This document shows positions 5,703-13,646 of a stretch of DNA of 64,000 nucleotides, one piece after another. The stretch is taken from positions 1 to 64,000 of the IMG/VR virus record IMGVR_UViG_3300002835_000172; one strand, written 5' to 3'. The position numbers were made by a program, and so were the translations under genes. This DNA is from a virus. Position 1 is the first letter of the stretch. Each line of letters starts with the position of its first letter. The notes under the pieces are model-generated. The model saw nothing but the letters and a program-made list of their open reading frames with translations, was not told the origin of the DNA and did not search any database.

Positions 5703-7626
5703 ACACCTGTTCCTAGCGGACGACCATTTGGTCTCAACCTCGCCATACGACCGAGAAGAAGTTGAACAAATCAAAGCCATCGACGGCGCAAAGTGGGACA
5801 AAGTTGCAAAAGCGTGGCGTATCCCAATGTCTTCAGTTGTTGAAGCGCGGGACTTCGGCGAACGAAACGGATTCATCATCGATCCACAAGTTCTCACCTT
5901 CGACCTTCCTCGGAAACTCAACCCGACCTTCGGTGTCACCCTAGAAAAAGACTTCATTTATATGTCCTTCGCTTACGACCCCGTGAAAGTCAAAGCAGTC
6001 AAGGCAATCCCAAGCGTAACTTGGCACGCAAAAACTATGGCTTGGAGAGCACCCGTAGGTTCAATCACCGAATGCATCGAGTGGGCGGAGAAGTTCAACC
6101 AACCGATGCCGACCAACCTGATACTTATGGCTTCAAAACTGAAAGAAACACACGACGAGTCCGTACAACAGTCCCGTTCCGTTGATGCCGACATTGAAGT
6201 CGCGGGACTCCCACTTCTTCCCTACCAGAAAGCAGGGGTGAAATACGCGTCGACAGCCAAAAGATGCTTTATCGCCGACGACATGGGACTCGGCAAAACC
6301 TTGCAGGCGATTGCAACTTTAGAAAACTCCAAAGATGCCTACCCTGCTGTGGTTGTTTGCCCACCCAACTTGGTTCTCAATTGGCAAAAAGAGTACGGGA
6401 AGTGGCTACCTGACAGGAAAGTGGTCACCGTTACAGACCGCAAAACATTTCCTGAACATAAAGACTTTGATGTCCTTGTTGTTGGATACTCTAACATTTC
6501 TCATTGGCAAAAGCAAATAACCGAGTTCCGATCATTTGTGTTCGACGAATCACATTACGTCAAGTCGCCGACGTCTCAGCGGACCAAAGCAGCCATCAAG
6601 ATCGCCAGAACAGCCCCGCAGGATGGCATCATTCTCTGCTTGACAGGTACACCAGTAACCAATCGACCAGCCGAATACGCCAGCCAACTCGACATTCTCG
6701 GGAAACTCAACACCTTTGGCGGACTTTGGGGTTTTTATCGAAGATACTGCGGTGCTTTCCGAGACAGATTTGGTCAATGGAACATCAGCGGTAACTCAAA
6801 CCTAGATGAACTCAACGAAAAGTTACGCGGAAACTGTTATATCCGAAGAACAAAAGATCAGGTCCTAAAAGATTTACCCCCAGTCCGACACTCGAACATC
6901 ATTGTTGCTGGTAGCCCCGCGCAGATGGCTGAGTATCGAAAAGCAGAGCGGGACATCGTCGAGTATTTAGTCGAAAGAGCCAGACAAATCGCGTTGGAAC
7001 TCGGCACTTCACCCGGCTCGGCGTCGGTCGTCGCTCGAATAAAAGCAGAATCTAACGAACATTTGGTTCGTATTTCTGTGCTGCGGAAACTTGCTGCGAA
7101 AGCAAAAATGGATGCGGTTATTGGTTTTATTGAAAGCCATATGGAAGCAGGGTTGAAAGTTGTTGTCGCAGCGCACCACCGAGAGATTGTCGACGAACTC
7201 GCCAACAAGTTTGGGGGGCTGAAGATCCAAGGAGGGATGCTGGTCTCAGACGTCGAGGATGCGAAGTCCCGCTTCCAAGAAGAATCAGCCGAAGATGCAC
7301 CCGTGATCGTTTTGTCGATCCAAGCCGCCAAAACTGGGCACACTTTGACGGCTGCACAAGATGTGTTGTTTGTTGAACTTCCTTGGACACCAGCAGATGT
7401 TGACCAAACTTACAGTCGTTGCCATCGTTTGGGTCAGCAGGGTTCGGTAACCGCAACCTATTTGCTGTGTGAAGGAACTGTCGACGAAGAAATTTATAAC
7501 CTGATTTCTCGGAAGAGATCCGTCGTCGACGCGGCAACTGATGGCGGGACTGCTGTGCGAAGAAGCGAATCGGTTGGTCAGATGATCGTCGGCATGTTTG
7601 CTCAGAGGGGACTCGATGGCATATAG
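5692..7626 (+). CDS. SNF2-family helicase, SMARCAL1-like, with tandem HARP-like repeats
   Basis: 644-aa SF2 ATPase. Walker A DDMGLGKT is at 196-203, the DEAH-type box DESH at 285-288, motif III-like LTGTP follows, and the C-terminal lobe holds QTYSRCHRLGQ (572-582). The first 140 residues are two copies of a HARP-like unit (about 15-62 and 88-140) sharing a KAI-W-AKAWR-P pattern; in SMARCAL1 such repeats bind forked DNA and allow strand annealing. I infer a replication-fork remodelling or annealing role. GTG start is 6 bases after a -10 box. No nuclease domain is attached. Confidence 0.9.
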   Translation: MSDKHLFLADDHLVSTSPYDREEVEQIKAIDGAKWDKVAKAWRIPMSSVVEARDFGERNGFIIDPQVLTFDLPRKLNPTFGVTLEKDFIYMSFAYDPVKVKAVKAIPSVTWHAKTMAWRAPVGSITECIEWAEKFNQPMPTNLILMASKLKETHDESVQQSRSVDADIEVAGLPLLPYQKAGVKYASTAKRCFIADDMGLGKTLQAIATLENSKDAYPAVVVCPPNLVLNWQKEYGKWLPDRKVVTVTDRKTFPEHKDFDVLVVGYSNISHWQKQITEFRSFVFDESHYVKSPTSQRTKAAIKIARTAPQDGIILCLTGTPVTNRPAEYASQLDILGKLNTFGGLWGFYRRYCGAFRDRFGQWNISGNSNLDELNEKLRGNCYIRRTKDQVLKDLPPVRHSNIIVAGSPAQMAEYRKAERDIVEYLVERARQIALELGTSPGSASVVARIKAESNEHLVRISVLRKLAAKAKMDAVIGFIESHMEAGLKVVVAAHHREIVDELANKFGGLKIQGGMLVSDVEDAKSRFQEESAEDAPVIVLSIQAAKTGHTLTAAQDVLFVELPWTPADVDQTYSRCHRLGQQGSVTATYLLCEGTVDEEIYNLISRKRSVVDAATDGGTAVRRSESVGQMIVGMFAQRGLDGI

Positions 7627-7636
7627 TTCCGACCTC

Positions 7637-7711
7637 GCCCTCGTATCGGCTCACTCTTATAAGGTGTAGAAACCGTAGTGGTGCACGGTGGTTCAACTCC
7701 ACCCGAGGGCA
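7637..7711 (+). tRNA. tRNA-like element with no clear D arm (anticodon possibly UAU)
   Basis: A perfect 7-bp acceptor (GCCCTCG 7637-7643 with CGAGGGC 7704-7710), A at 7711, and a perfect T arm GGTGG-TTCAACT-CCACC (7687-7703) matching the conserved GGTTCRANYCC. A stem CACT/GGTG with loop CTTATAA (7656-7662) gives U33 and anticodon UAU (Ile AUA codons). But I cannot fold a D arm; instead there is a long region with a small ACC/GGT stem after the anticodon arm. No CCA is encoded. It may be a decayed or unusual tRNA. Confidence 0.4.
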
Positions 7712-7746
7712 CGAAACCCTTACCCAGTAACGAGTTAACCTAATGT

Positions 7747-7776
7747 TTGCGGTTTGGTTACGCAATTTGCTATACT
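7747..7776 (+). promoter_or_regulatory. Promoter for muramidase-like gene
   Basis: TTGCGG (7747-7752), 18-base spacer, TATACT (7771-7776). It points to the secreted protein starting at 7849 and leaves a leader of about 65 bases with a GAAGGA ribosome binding site. Confidence 0.55.
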
Positions 7777-7848
7777 AGAGATACAAGATTACTTGACATA
7801 GACGGGCACAAGAACCCGAAACCTATCCACCAACCGAAGGACAACTTC

Positions 7849-8403
7849 TTGATAACCAAAACAGCAATGATATTGGCGTTTATATATGGGATGATCTTTC
7901 TCACCCCGATAGCCGAAGCAAAAGCCCCAATAGAAACAGGGGTAATTGCACTAGCCCCGCTATCCGTTCTGCCTGAAACACGGGAGGCAAGAGAAGGAAC
8001 AAGCAACGTTTCTGTGTTCAAACACGGCAACATTGACTGGTTACCAGAACTCGCCCTTGCTGCTGGATGGAAACCTGCTCAGTTCAAGAAACTAGGGCAT
8101 ATTATTCTCCGAGAATCAGGTGGATGCCCAAACCGTATTGGCAGTTCAATCGTTGATAAGAACTGCAACATCACGGGGTACACCAAGGCGACCAACAAGT
8201 CAGACTCGGGTCTGCTTCAAATCAACGGTGTCAATTGGGACTTAAGCCGTAATAAGAACGCAATCGCTTGCACCAAACTAGGCTTTTGCACCCAAGAGGA
8301 TCTGCTTGATCCACTGAATAACCTCAAAGTCGGCAGGCTTTTGTTTGAAGCCGCTGGTTGGGAACCGTGGAATGCATGTAATTGGGATCCAACGCGCTGT
8401 TAA
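7849..8403 (+). CDS. Secreted lysozyme / lytic transglycosylase-like protein (184 aa)
   Basis: TTG start at 7849 chosen because GAAGGA lies 7 bases upstream and it gives a clean signal peptide (basic ITKT, then hydrophobic to about residue 22, AEA-type cleavage site). The mature domain has HIILRESGG (Glu 89 as likely catalytic acid), SDSGLLQING and WNACNWDPTRC, as in goose-type lysozyme/transglycosylase folds. It would cut peptidoglycan outside the membrane, in lysis or entry. Four or more cysteines may form disulfides. No holin was identified beside it. Confidence 0.75.
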   Translation: MITKTAMILAFIYGMIFLTPIAEAKAPIETGVIALAPLSVLPETREAREGTSNVSVFKHGNIDWLPELALAAGWKPAQFKKLGHIILRESGGCPNRIGSSIVDKNCNITGYTKATNKSDSGLLQINGVNWDLSRNKNAIACTKLGFCTQEDLLDPLNNLKVGRLLFEAAGWEPWNACNWDPTRC

Positions 8404-8507
8404 GGCGTATTAGCCCCGCTCACAACAACATCCGCCACTTCTGCTGGCACTAAATTTCGCACTAAATTCGGTGCTTTGCTGCTGTCGGGTATTTCTTTTG
8501 AAATAAG

Positions 8508-8536
8508 TTGACATTTAGGGTTGTCTCATATAAACT
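8508..8536 (+). promoter_or_regulatory. Promoter for DUF932 gene
   Basis: TTGACA (8508-8513), exact 17-base spacer, TAAACT (8531-8536). This instance, with a consensus -35, shows that TAAACT works as a -10 box in this phage, which supports reading the other TAAACT sites as promoters. Confidence 0.75.
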
Positions 8537-8575
8537 AATATGCATAAACTAAACAGGAACCAAGGAGGTTGCCGA

Positions 8576-9601
8576 ATGGTAGCAAACATAGAAGTAAACA
8601 AAGACGGGAAAGCAAGGTTTGCGTACGCAGGTACACAAACCCCATGGCACCGTCTAGGACAGTCAATGCAAGGACTTCAAACCATTGACGCAATGTTGGA
8701 AGCATCCCAAGCGGACTACCAAGTCCTACTGACCAAGATCGCAGTAGTAGACGACGAGGGCAACCTTGTGCGCAACCCTGATGGTTCACCCGTGATCGTT
8801 GAGGACAACAAAGCAACCGTCCGCATGAACGACGACGGTTCGTTCTCACCATTAGCAACAGTGGGCAACCGTTACGATGTCTTTCAAAACCGTGAGGTTC
8901 TTGAACGAGCAATGGCAGTAGTTGGTGCATCCAAGGGAGACGCAGTGATTGACACTTGCGGTGTTCTCAAGGGCGGAGCACGATTCTTCGCAGGCATTGA
9001 CCTAGGAACATTGGTTATTGATCCAACGGGCGTTAACGACAAGATCGCACGATACTTGGTTGTATCCCACGGACATGACGGTTACTGGCCGATCCGGTAC
9101 GCAAATACTGATGTTCGAGCAGTATGTCAAAACACTGTGATCATGGGAATCAAGAATGCACAGCGACTATTCACCGCACGACACACCCGTAATGCGGACG
9201 AATATCTAAACACCGCACAAGAAGCATTGCAGATCTCTACGGAGTGGGCAAAGAACTTCAAGATCATGGCAGAATCAATGTTGGCAATCCCTGTTCCGCA
9301 GTCATCACAGCGGGTAGATAAGGTCATCAACACTGTGTTCCCAATCAAAGCAACGGAATCAGACACTCAACGACGCAACCGTGAAGAAATCACGGGAACG
9401 GTCAGAGCACTGTACGCATCACAAAAGAATGCAGGCGGTTACGGTTTCAACGGTTGGAGTATTTACAACTCCGTAGTAGAGTACCTTGACCATCACCGCA
9501 AAGGCGATGCAAGTGACAGAGCGTTGGCAACCATTGAGGAAAACTCGTGGGTGAACAAAGCAAAGATCACTGCACAGCACGCAGTACTTCAATTGGTTTA
9601 A
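8576..9601 (+). CDS. DUF932 / phage-plasmid-like TIGR03299 family protein (341 aa)
   Basis: AAGGAGG lies 7 bases before ATG 8576; an ATG at 8540 sits almost on the -10 box and is unlikely. The N-terminus FAYAGTQTPWHRLGQSM and the later NTDVRAVCQNT segment are typical of the DUF932 family, found widely in phages and plasmids, often near recombination or SSB genes. The biochemical role of the family is not established. Followed by a strong terminator and, after two genes, by SSB. Confidence 0.85.
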   Translation: MVANIEVNKDGKARFAYAGTQTPWHRLGQSMQGLQTIDAMLEASQADYQVLLTKIAVVDDEGNLVRNPDGSPVIVEDNKATVRMNDDGSFSPLATVGNRYDVFQNREVLERAMAVVGASKGDAVIDTCGVLKGGARFFAGIDLGTLVIDPTGVNDKIARYLVVSHGHDGYWPIRYANTDVRAVCQNTVIMGIKNAQRLFTARHTRNADEYLNTAQEALQISTEWAKNFKIMAESMLAIPVPQSSQRVDKVINTVFPIKATESDTQRRNREEITGTVRALYASQKNAGGYGFNGWSIYNSVVEYLDHHRKGDASDRALATIEENSWVNKAKITAQHAVLQLV

Positions 9602-9621
9602 ACAGTTCCTTAGTAGGGAAG

Positions 9622-9653
9622 ATACCACCACCTGAGCAATCGGGTGGTGGTAT
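9622..9653 (+). terminator. Factor-independent terminator after DUF932 gene
   Basis: Perfect 11-bp stem ATACCACCACC / GGTGGTGGTAT with a 10-base loop, followed by TATTTTA. Its T-rich tail also contains the -10 box (TATTAT 9651-9656) of the next gene. Confidence 0.85.
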
Positions 9654-9663
9654 TATTTTATGT

Positions 9664-10113
9664 ATGGATACGCCCGAGTGGGACGACTACAAACCTAAAG
9701 AAATAGAACTGCCTAAGCCAATCATCCCTGAGAACATCCTCAAAGATTTGACAGAGTTCGTACAGAACGCATTGGAGAAGGAAAACAAACTAATGTCAAT
9801 AACATCAGATGTGTTAGACCAACTGTATAGAGAAATAGGCGGTGACGAAGAAACAGCGTCCCTAGTTATCTCATATATTCAACGACGCCACAAGTGGGAT
9901 GTTGAACTATTGGCTGAACGCAGAGATGTAGATGAAGTTCTTTACCGTGAACACGATCTCTTTGACGAACACATGTGGGATAAAGTCATGAACACCAAAG
10001 CCATTTCCGACCTCCATCACGAGGTGTGGAAACTGTCCCAAAAGTACATTTCCCGAGCAATCAACGAAGTGCTTCGGTCGGATAACGGGACTCCCGAAGA
10101 GCCAGCGTTCTAA
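9664..10113 (+). CDS. Hypothetical protein (149 aa)
   Basis: Start ATG 9664 lies 7 bases after TATTAT, so it is probably leaderless. The protein begins MDTPEWDDYKPKEIELPKP and is mainly helical and acidic (ELLAERRDVDEVLYREHD). It converges with, and overlaps by 4 bases, the leftward gene 10110-10364. No family recognised. Confidence 0.7.
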   Translation: MDTPEWDDYKPKEIELPKPIIPENILKDLTEFVQNALEKENKLMSITSDVLDQLYREIGGDEETASLVISYIQRRHKWDVELLAERRDVDEVLYREHDLFDEHMWDKVMNTKAISDLHHEVWKLSQKYISRAINEVLRSDNGTPEEPAF

Positions 10114-10364
10114 AGCAGGTCGTCGTCGGCTAGAGGATCGCCGTCGATCATCTCAAATGTTGCAGTAAAGCGCGTTCCGTCTTCATTATCAACTGAAATA
10201 ACCTTGAACCCAAGCGAATCAAGCATCAAATCAGCCACACCACCCATATCTTCCTCAAAGGTTTCAATTTCTGCGTCGGTTGTTTCATCATCAACTGCCA
10301 AAGAAACAAGAATTTCCATCAGCAGATCTCGAACGTTTAAGTGGACTTCTTCAGGTGTAAGCAT
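10110..10364 (-). CDS. Small acidic hypothetical protein (84 aa)
   Basis: Start MLTPEEVHLNVRDLL at ATG 10364, 6 bases after a minus-strand TATTAT (10376-10371), a leaderless pattern. Strongly acidic with alternating strands near the end (FKVISVDNEDGTRFTATF). It is divergent from SSB and its -10 overlaps the SSB promoter box. Function unknown. Confidence 0.65.
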   Translation of the reverse strand: MLTPEEVHLNVRDLLMEILVSLAVDDETTDAEIETFEEDMGGVADLMLDSLGFKVISVDNEDGTRFTATFEMIDGDPLADDDLL

Positions 10365-10370
10365 GTTGCC

Positions 10371-10395
10371 ATAATAGCCCCGCATCCGCTAGATT
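10371..10395. promoter_or_regulatory. Overlapping divergent promoters (gene 10110-10364 and SSB)
   Basis: Leftward -10 TATTAT is at 10376-10371. Rightward, AGCCCC (10376-10381), 8 bases, TAGATT (10390-10395) matches the AGYCCC-N8-TAnnnT architecture seen at five cassette genes. Use of one may interfere with the other. Confidence 0.5.
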
Positions 10396-10445
10396 GGTGA
10401 CACCTCAGTCAAAAGGGCTGAGGTAAGACACTAGGAGGATCCGAA

Positions 10446-10916
10446 GTGAGTGCATCACCCGTAACATTGGTTGGAAATCTAACCGCTGACCCAGAACTGA
10501 AGTTCTTGCCAACAGGAGTTGGTAAGTTGACTTTCGGTATCGCAGTAAACCATTATTGGACTGACCAAGATGGTGAAAAACAAGAGAAGACTTCGTTCTT
10601 CAATATCATTGCGTGGCGCAACCTCGCAGAAGACTGTGCGAATGTCCTCACCAAGGGCGTTCGTGTTGTTGTAACAGGACGCTTGGAACAGCGTTCGTGG
10701 GACGACAAGGAAACAGGCGCAAAGCGTTCAACTGTTGAAGTTCTTGCTGACAACATTGGTTTGTCTGTTGGGAACATTGAGACATTTGTTCGTAAGCAGA
10801 AGGCTGAAGGACAAAACGGTTCGTATGCCCCGAAGGCTAAAACCGCATCCGCACCAGCACGCACTGCACCGAAGCCGATTGCTCAGGTACAACTCGAAGA
10901 GCAAGAGGCTTGGTAG
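10446..10916 (+). CDS. ssb: Single-stranded DNA-binding protein
   Basis: GTG start at 10446, 7 bases after AGGAGG. Residues about 4-110 are a bacterial-type SSB OB fold (TLVGNLTADPELKFL, FFNIIAWRNLAEDCANVLTK, VVVTGRLEQRSWDDKETGAK). The tail is a Pro/Ala/Lys linker ending LEEQEAW rather than the usual DDDIPF tip, so partner binding through the tail may differ from host SSB. The leader holds an ACCTCAG/CTGAGGT hairpin (10402-10424). It likely coats DNA during phage replication. Confidence 0.92.
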   Translation: MSASPVTLVGNLTADPELKFLPTGVGKLTFGIAVNHYWTDQDGEKQEKTSFFNIIAWRNLAEDCANVLTKGVRVVVTGRLEQRSWDDKETGAKRSTVEVLADNIGLSVGNIETFVRKQKAEGQNGSYAPKAKTASAPARTAPKPIAQVQLEEQEAW

Positions 10917-10947
10917 AAGCAGTTAGCCCCGCTATCTGAAAACCGTT

Positions 10948-10987
10948 CCTCACCAATAAGTGTCACCCGTGAGTGCACTTGGTGAGG
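10948..10987. terminator. Hairpin between convergent genes SSB and DUF3846
   Basis: CCTCACCAA (10948-10956) pairs with TTGGTGAGG (10979-10987), with a further AGTG/CAC pairing inside. It fills the gap between two convergent genes and probably acts in both directions, although the T-run is weak. Confidence 0.55.
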
Positions 10988-11380
10988 TTATTCGGTTGTG
11001 ATTTTCCAGCCCGTATCAACTTTTGTTGCGAATTCGTTGAGTTCTTTTTTCTTTTGTTCGTCTGTGTTGCACTTTTTGTATAGTTCTATTGTCTCTTCAT
11101 CTACTGCGAAATCTGTTTCGTCTCCGCTTGCTGTTGAACGACTGAGAACGATATCTCCAACTAGTAGTTGACCAAACAGGTATGTCATTGCGACATTCGC
11201 TTCCTGTTTGAGTAGTAAACCTTCGTCATGCACATATGCGTGCAAATCTTTACGTAAAGGGTGACGCACGATATCAAACCATCCACCAACCATGTGGTGA
11301 ACCATGATGTGTGCGTCTGTCACGGGAAGGTCTATGTGTCGTACTTCGCCGTTCGCTCTTACGAGTACTGCCGATGTCAT
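10988..11380 (-). CDS. DUF3846-like protein (130 aa)
   Basis: The opening strand VLVRANGEVRHIDLP, the VGGWFDIV segment, DEGLLLKQEANVAM and GQLLVGDIVLS follow the layout of DUF3846, a small phage/plasmid family of unknown function. The C-terminal 35 residues are charged helix. ATG 11380 overlaps the upstream stop (TAATG). Last gene of a leftward four-gene operon led by the metallophosphoesterase. Confidence 0.75.
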   Translation of the reverse strand: MTSAVLVRANGEVRHIDLPVTDAHIMVHHMVGGWFDIVRHPLRKDLHAYVHDEGLLLKQEANVAMTYLFGQLLVGDIVLSRSTASGDETDFAVDEETIELYKKCNTDEQKKKELNEFATKVDTGWKITTE

Positions 11381-11667
11381 TATGACTCCCTAATTGTGTG
11401 GTCGTATTCACGGTCTTGGTTTTCAAGACGGATAGGTAGATAGAAGTCGTTCATTGTGCGCTTGATGTACGGGTTGCGTAGACCAGACCAAGAGACTTTT
11501 ACTCCGTTGGGTACATATGTTGTGAACCATTCAAATGCTTCTGCGCTGTTCTCAAACGGTCCGTAAAACTTTTGTGTTCTGTCGAATGAAAGTGTTGCGA
11601 TAAGTGGTGAGTTGAGATAGTAGGTGTCTAGGTACTCTTGCATCTCGTCAAGTGTTTCAAGAATCAT
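11380..11667 (-). CDS. Hypothetical protein (95 aa)
   Basis: ATG 11667 overlaps the upstream stop (ATGA); its own stop overlaps the next start. Sequence such as TQKFYGPFENSAEAFEWFTTY suggests a small alpha/beta fold. No family recognised. Confidence 0.65.
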   Translation of the reverse strand: MILETLDEMQEYLDTYYLNSPLIATLSFDRTQKFYGPFENSAEAFEWFTTYVPNGVKVSWSGLRNPYIKRTMNDFYLPIRLENQDREYDHTIRES

Positions 11668-11909
11668 GTAGCCTCTTTCGTTGGTACTGCTATTTGGATA
11701 GTTCCTGTTTTTGTGTTGTGTGCTACCACTTTGTCTTCCTGCACGAGCAGTGTGATATCACCTGAATATTCGTAGAAGAAGTCGCCTAGGTCTACTGCAC
11801 CGCATTTTGTATCTGCTACAAATTGTGCGTATGCGAGTAGACGATCGGCTTCTGTTTCGTACTCGTCACGAGGGCGTTCGGGGGGCATTTGTTCTTTAGG
11901 TTTACGCAT
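11664..11909 (-). CDS. Hypothetical protein (81 aa)
   Basis: Starts at ATG 11909 in a TAATG overlap with the phosphoesterase stop. Charged N-terminus (MRKPKEQMPPERPRDEYE), one helix, then beta strands (DITLLVQEDKVVAHN). No family recognised. Confidence 0.65.
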   Translation of the reverse strand: MRKPKEQMPPERPRDEYETEADRLLAYAQFVADTKCGAVDLGDFFYEYSGDITLLVQEDKVVAHNTKTGTIQIAVPTKEAT

Positions 11910-12739
11910 TAGTATGTGTAATTTCCTTCTAACAAACGATTGAACTCCTCGCCGTAATACTTGAATGAATGTGATGACACACTCTCTGCTAGTTCGTTTT
12001 CATCAACGCCTAGTTCAAGGATAAGTACGCTCTCTGCACCCATGGTGTCACGACCAAGGACACTTACTTCTGTGTCTGCGTCCATCCAATCCACCCGTGT
12101 GTGGTGGTGTCCACAGATATGGAACTGTGGTGTCACCTTGTCAAGTATTTCCTTGACGAGATGTCGTTGTGCGATAGACACTTGAATGTCGTCCTTGTAT
12201 GTGATCTTTTCACCATTGTTGTACGGTGCTTCGTGGGTCATGAGGATGTCAACGGGTTCGTTGCTGAGTAGATCAACATCGAATGGGTTGATAAGTTCGC
12301 CTCTCCACCATGAGTCACCTTCTACACGGTCTAACCAATCCACTGAGTACGCACCGCCATAACCCATGAAGGTTGTTTCTCCGATTTGGAAACGACATCC
12401 ACGAGGAATGTATTGCAACCATTCATTAGGTGTTGGGATTGGATTGTTCTTTCCGTACTTGTCAGTTAGGTCACGAAGTAGATCATGATTTTCGTGGTTG
12501 CCGTCAATCCAAAGGAACTTGATTTGTGCGTCTTCTGCGAGTTTCGCTACACGGTTCACAAATTGCTTTCCAAATGGACGGTGCACCCAATACCCAAAGT
12601 CGCCAACTGAGATGATGTGCGTTACTTCGTTCTTTTTTGCATGCGAGATTACCCACTCTGCGTGTCCCATGTTGCCGTGGATGTCACCTGCGAACATGAC
12701 GATCTGTTTGGTTTGTTTAGTGTTTTCTAGTTGTTTCAT
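11909..12739 (-). CDS. Metallophosphoesterase (calcineurin-like)
   Basis: All five metal-binding blocks are present: GDIHG (18-22), GDFGY (46-50), GNHE (80-83), THE and GHHH. These bind a two-metal centre that hydrolyses phosphodiester or phosphomonoester bonds. The substrate cannot be read from sequence: nucleotides, RNA or protein phosphates are all possible. 276 aa, full length for the family, no signal peptide, so cytoplasmic. Starts at ATG 12739, 7 bases after the -10 box TATACT, so leaderless. It leads a four-gene leftward operon. Confidence 0.9.
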   Translation of the reverse strand: MKQLENTKQTKQIVMFAGDIHGNMGHAEWVISHAKKNEVTHIISVGDFGYWVHRPFGKQFVNRVAKLAEDAQIKFLWIDGNHENHDLLRDLTDKYGKNNPIPTPNEWLQYIPRGCRFQIGETTFMGYGGAYSVDWLDRVEGDSWWRGELINPFDVDLLSNEPVDILMTHEAPYNNGEKITYKDDIQVSIAQRHLVKEILDKVTPQFHICGHHHTRVDWMDADTEVSVLGRDTMGAESVLILELGVDENELAESVSSHSFKYYGEEFNRLLEGNYTY

Positions 12740-12746
12740 ATATATA

Positions 12747-12775
12747 AGTATATACCCGTACTGTCATATTGTCAA
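12747..12775 (-). promoter_or_regulatory. Promoter of the metallophosphoesterase operon
   Basis: Minus strand TTGACA (12775-12770), 17-base spacer, TATACT (12752-12747), then 7 bases to the ATG. Near-consensus -35 and -10 with no room for a ribosome binding site: a model case for leaderless starts in this genome. Confidence 0.85.
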
Positions 12776-12840
12776 CCCCATAAATGCCCTAATTCACGGG
12801 CTTTCATGATATATCTAGGGGCGTAAGGTAGTGTATTGGT

Positions 12841-13269
12841 ATGACAGAACCGCTGACATCCGCCACAATCGTCTCCCGCCTACCTGAAGAAATAGTTGAT
12901 TTAGTCGGGAGATTTATCGGCGATAGCGACATCGACACCGACTTAGATGAGGTCAAAGTACTGATGCCTGCTAGTCCCGTCGTGTCGGCAATCGCCTCCT
13001 ATTTGGGCATCTCACAAGAAAGCCCGAGTGGACATGCGCTCGATCAAGCAAAAGCGTGGATCGATGAACAATCATTGTGGCAAGACAGGTCATCAACCAT
13101 TCAACAGAAACTTTCAGAAAAGTTCCCATTCACAGAAGTAGAAGCATCAAAAGGCGAAATCCCTTCATGGATGCACGCCCCCTGGGCTCCAACCCTGCTG
13201 TTCCAATGGTCAGAAGCATTGCGAGACGCAGTTTTACAAGCAGAAGAATATGTGGAGGAAGTTCTATGA
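12841..13269 (+). CDS. Hypothetical protein (142 aa)
   Basis: ATG 12841 is 6 bases after TAGTGT (12829-12834), leaderless type. The product is acidic and helical (TIVSRLPEEIVDLVGRF) with a tryptophan-rich C-terminal half (WMHAPWAPTLLFQWSEAL). It overlaps the next gene as ATGA. No family recognised. Confidence 0.7.
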   Translation: MTEPLTSATIVSRLPEEIVDLVGRFIGDSDIDTDLDEVKVLMPASPVVSAIASYLGISQESPSGHALDQAKAWIDEQSLWQDRSSTIQQKLSEKFPFTEVEASKGEIPSWMHAPWAPTLLFQWSEALRDAVLQAEEYVEEVL

Positions 13270-13643
13270 GTGACGAAACCAACGACAATCTAGAGTTCGC
13301 TATGGGTGAAGTAGCGCGTGACTTGGAGCCGACGCGTTCGAGGAGTGTCGCTAAGAAGAAAAAAGATAAAGACGGGACTGATTTATCTTCCACAGCACAA
13401 GAACAGGTCCTTTTCCGTGCAACCGCCGAAGACAAGCAGAAGTGGGAGGAATGCGCCAAACATTTGGGTATTTCTATGGCTGAGTTCCTTCGTGTTTCGG
13501 CTAACGAAAAGGTTGAATCTGCGATGGCAGGATGCGACCACCCGTTGGCTTTCCGCCGTTCATTTCCGTGGATGGAAGAATGCCTGAAGTGCGGTGTGCG
13601 TTTACGAAACGAACAAACCGCAACTTACACTAATCGCCGATAA
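13266..13643 (+). CDS. Ribbon-helix-helix-like protein with C-terminal zinc ribbon (125 aa)
   Basis: ATG 13266 overlaps the previous stop (ATGA). Residues about 55-85 read VLFRATAEDKQKWEECAKHL followed by GISMAEFLRVSANEKVE, a ribbon-helix-helix/MobC-like DNA-binding pattern. The C-terminus has CDHP...ECLKCG, a likely zinc site. A Lys-rich linker precedes. Probably a small DNA-binding regulator or accessory protein; followed at once by an HNH nuclease. Confidence 0.65.
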   Translation: MSDETNDNLEFAMGEVARDLEPTRSRSVAKKKKDKDGTDLSSTAQEQVLFRATAEDKQKWEECAKHLGISMAEFLRVSANEKVESAMAGCDHPLAFRRSFPWMEECLKCGVRLRNEQTATYTNRR

Positions 13644-13646
13644 GCA

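Noticed and set aside
7637-7711. tmRNA or attachment site made of a tRNA 3' end
   Set aside because: TTCAACT is also seen in tmRNA, but the acceptor does not fit tmRNA and the 5' acceptor strand is present, so it is more than a 3' fragment; no integrase was found.
7127-7765. Leftward 212-codon open frame under the SNF2 helicase and tRNA-like element
   Set aside because: Antisense to strong helicase motifs and without any recognisable domain; composition is Arg/Ser-rich shadow coding.
10925-10945. AGCCCCGCTATCTG after ssb as another cassette promoter
   Set aside because: At the fixed 8-base distance there is AAAACC rather than TAnnnT, and no rightward gene follows.
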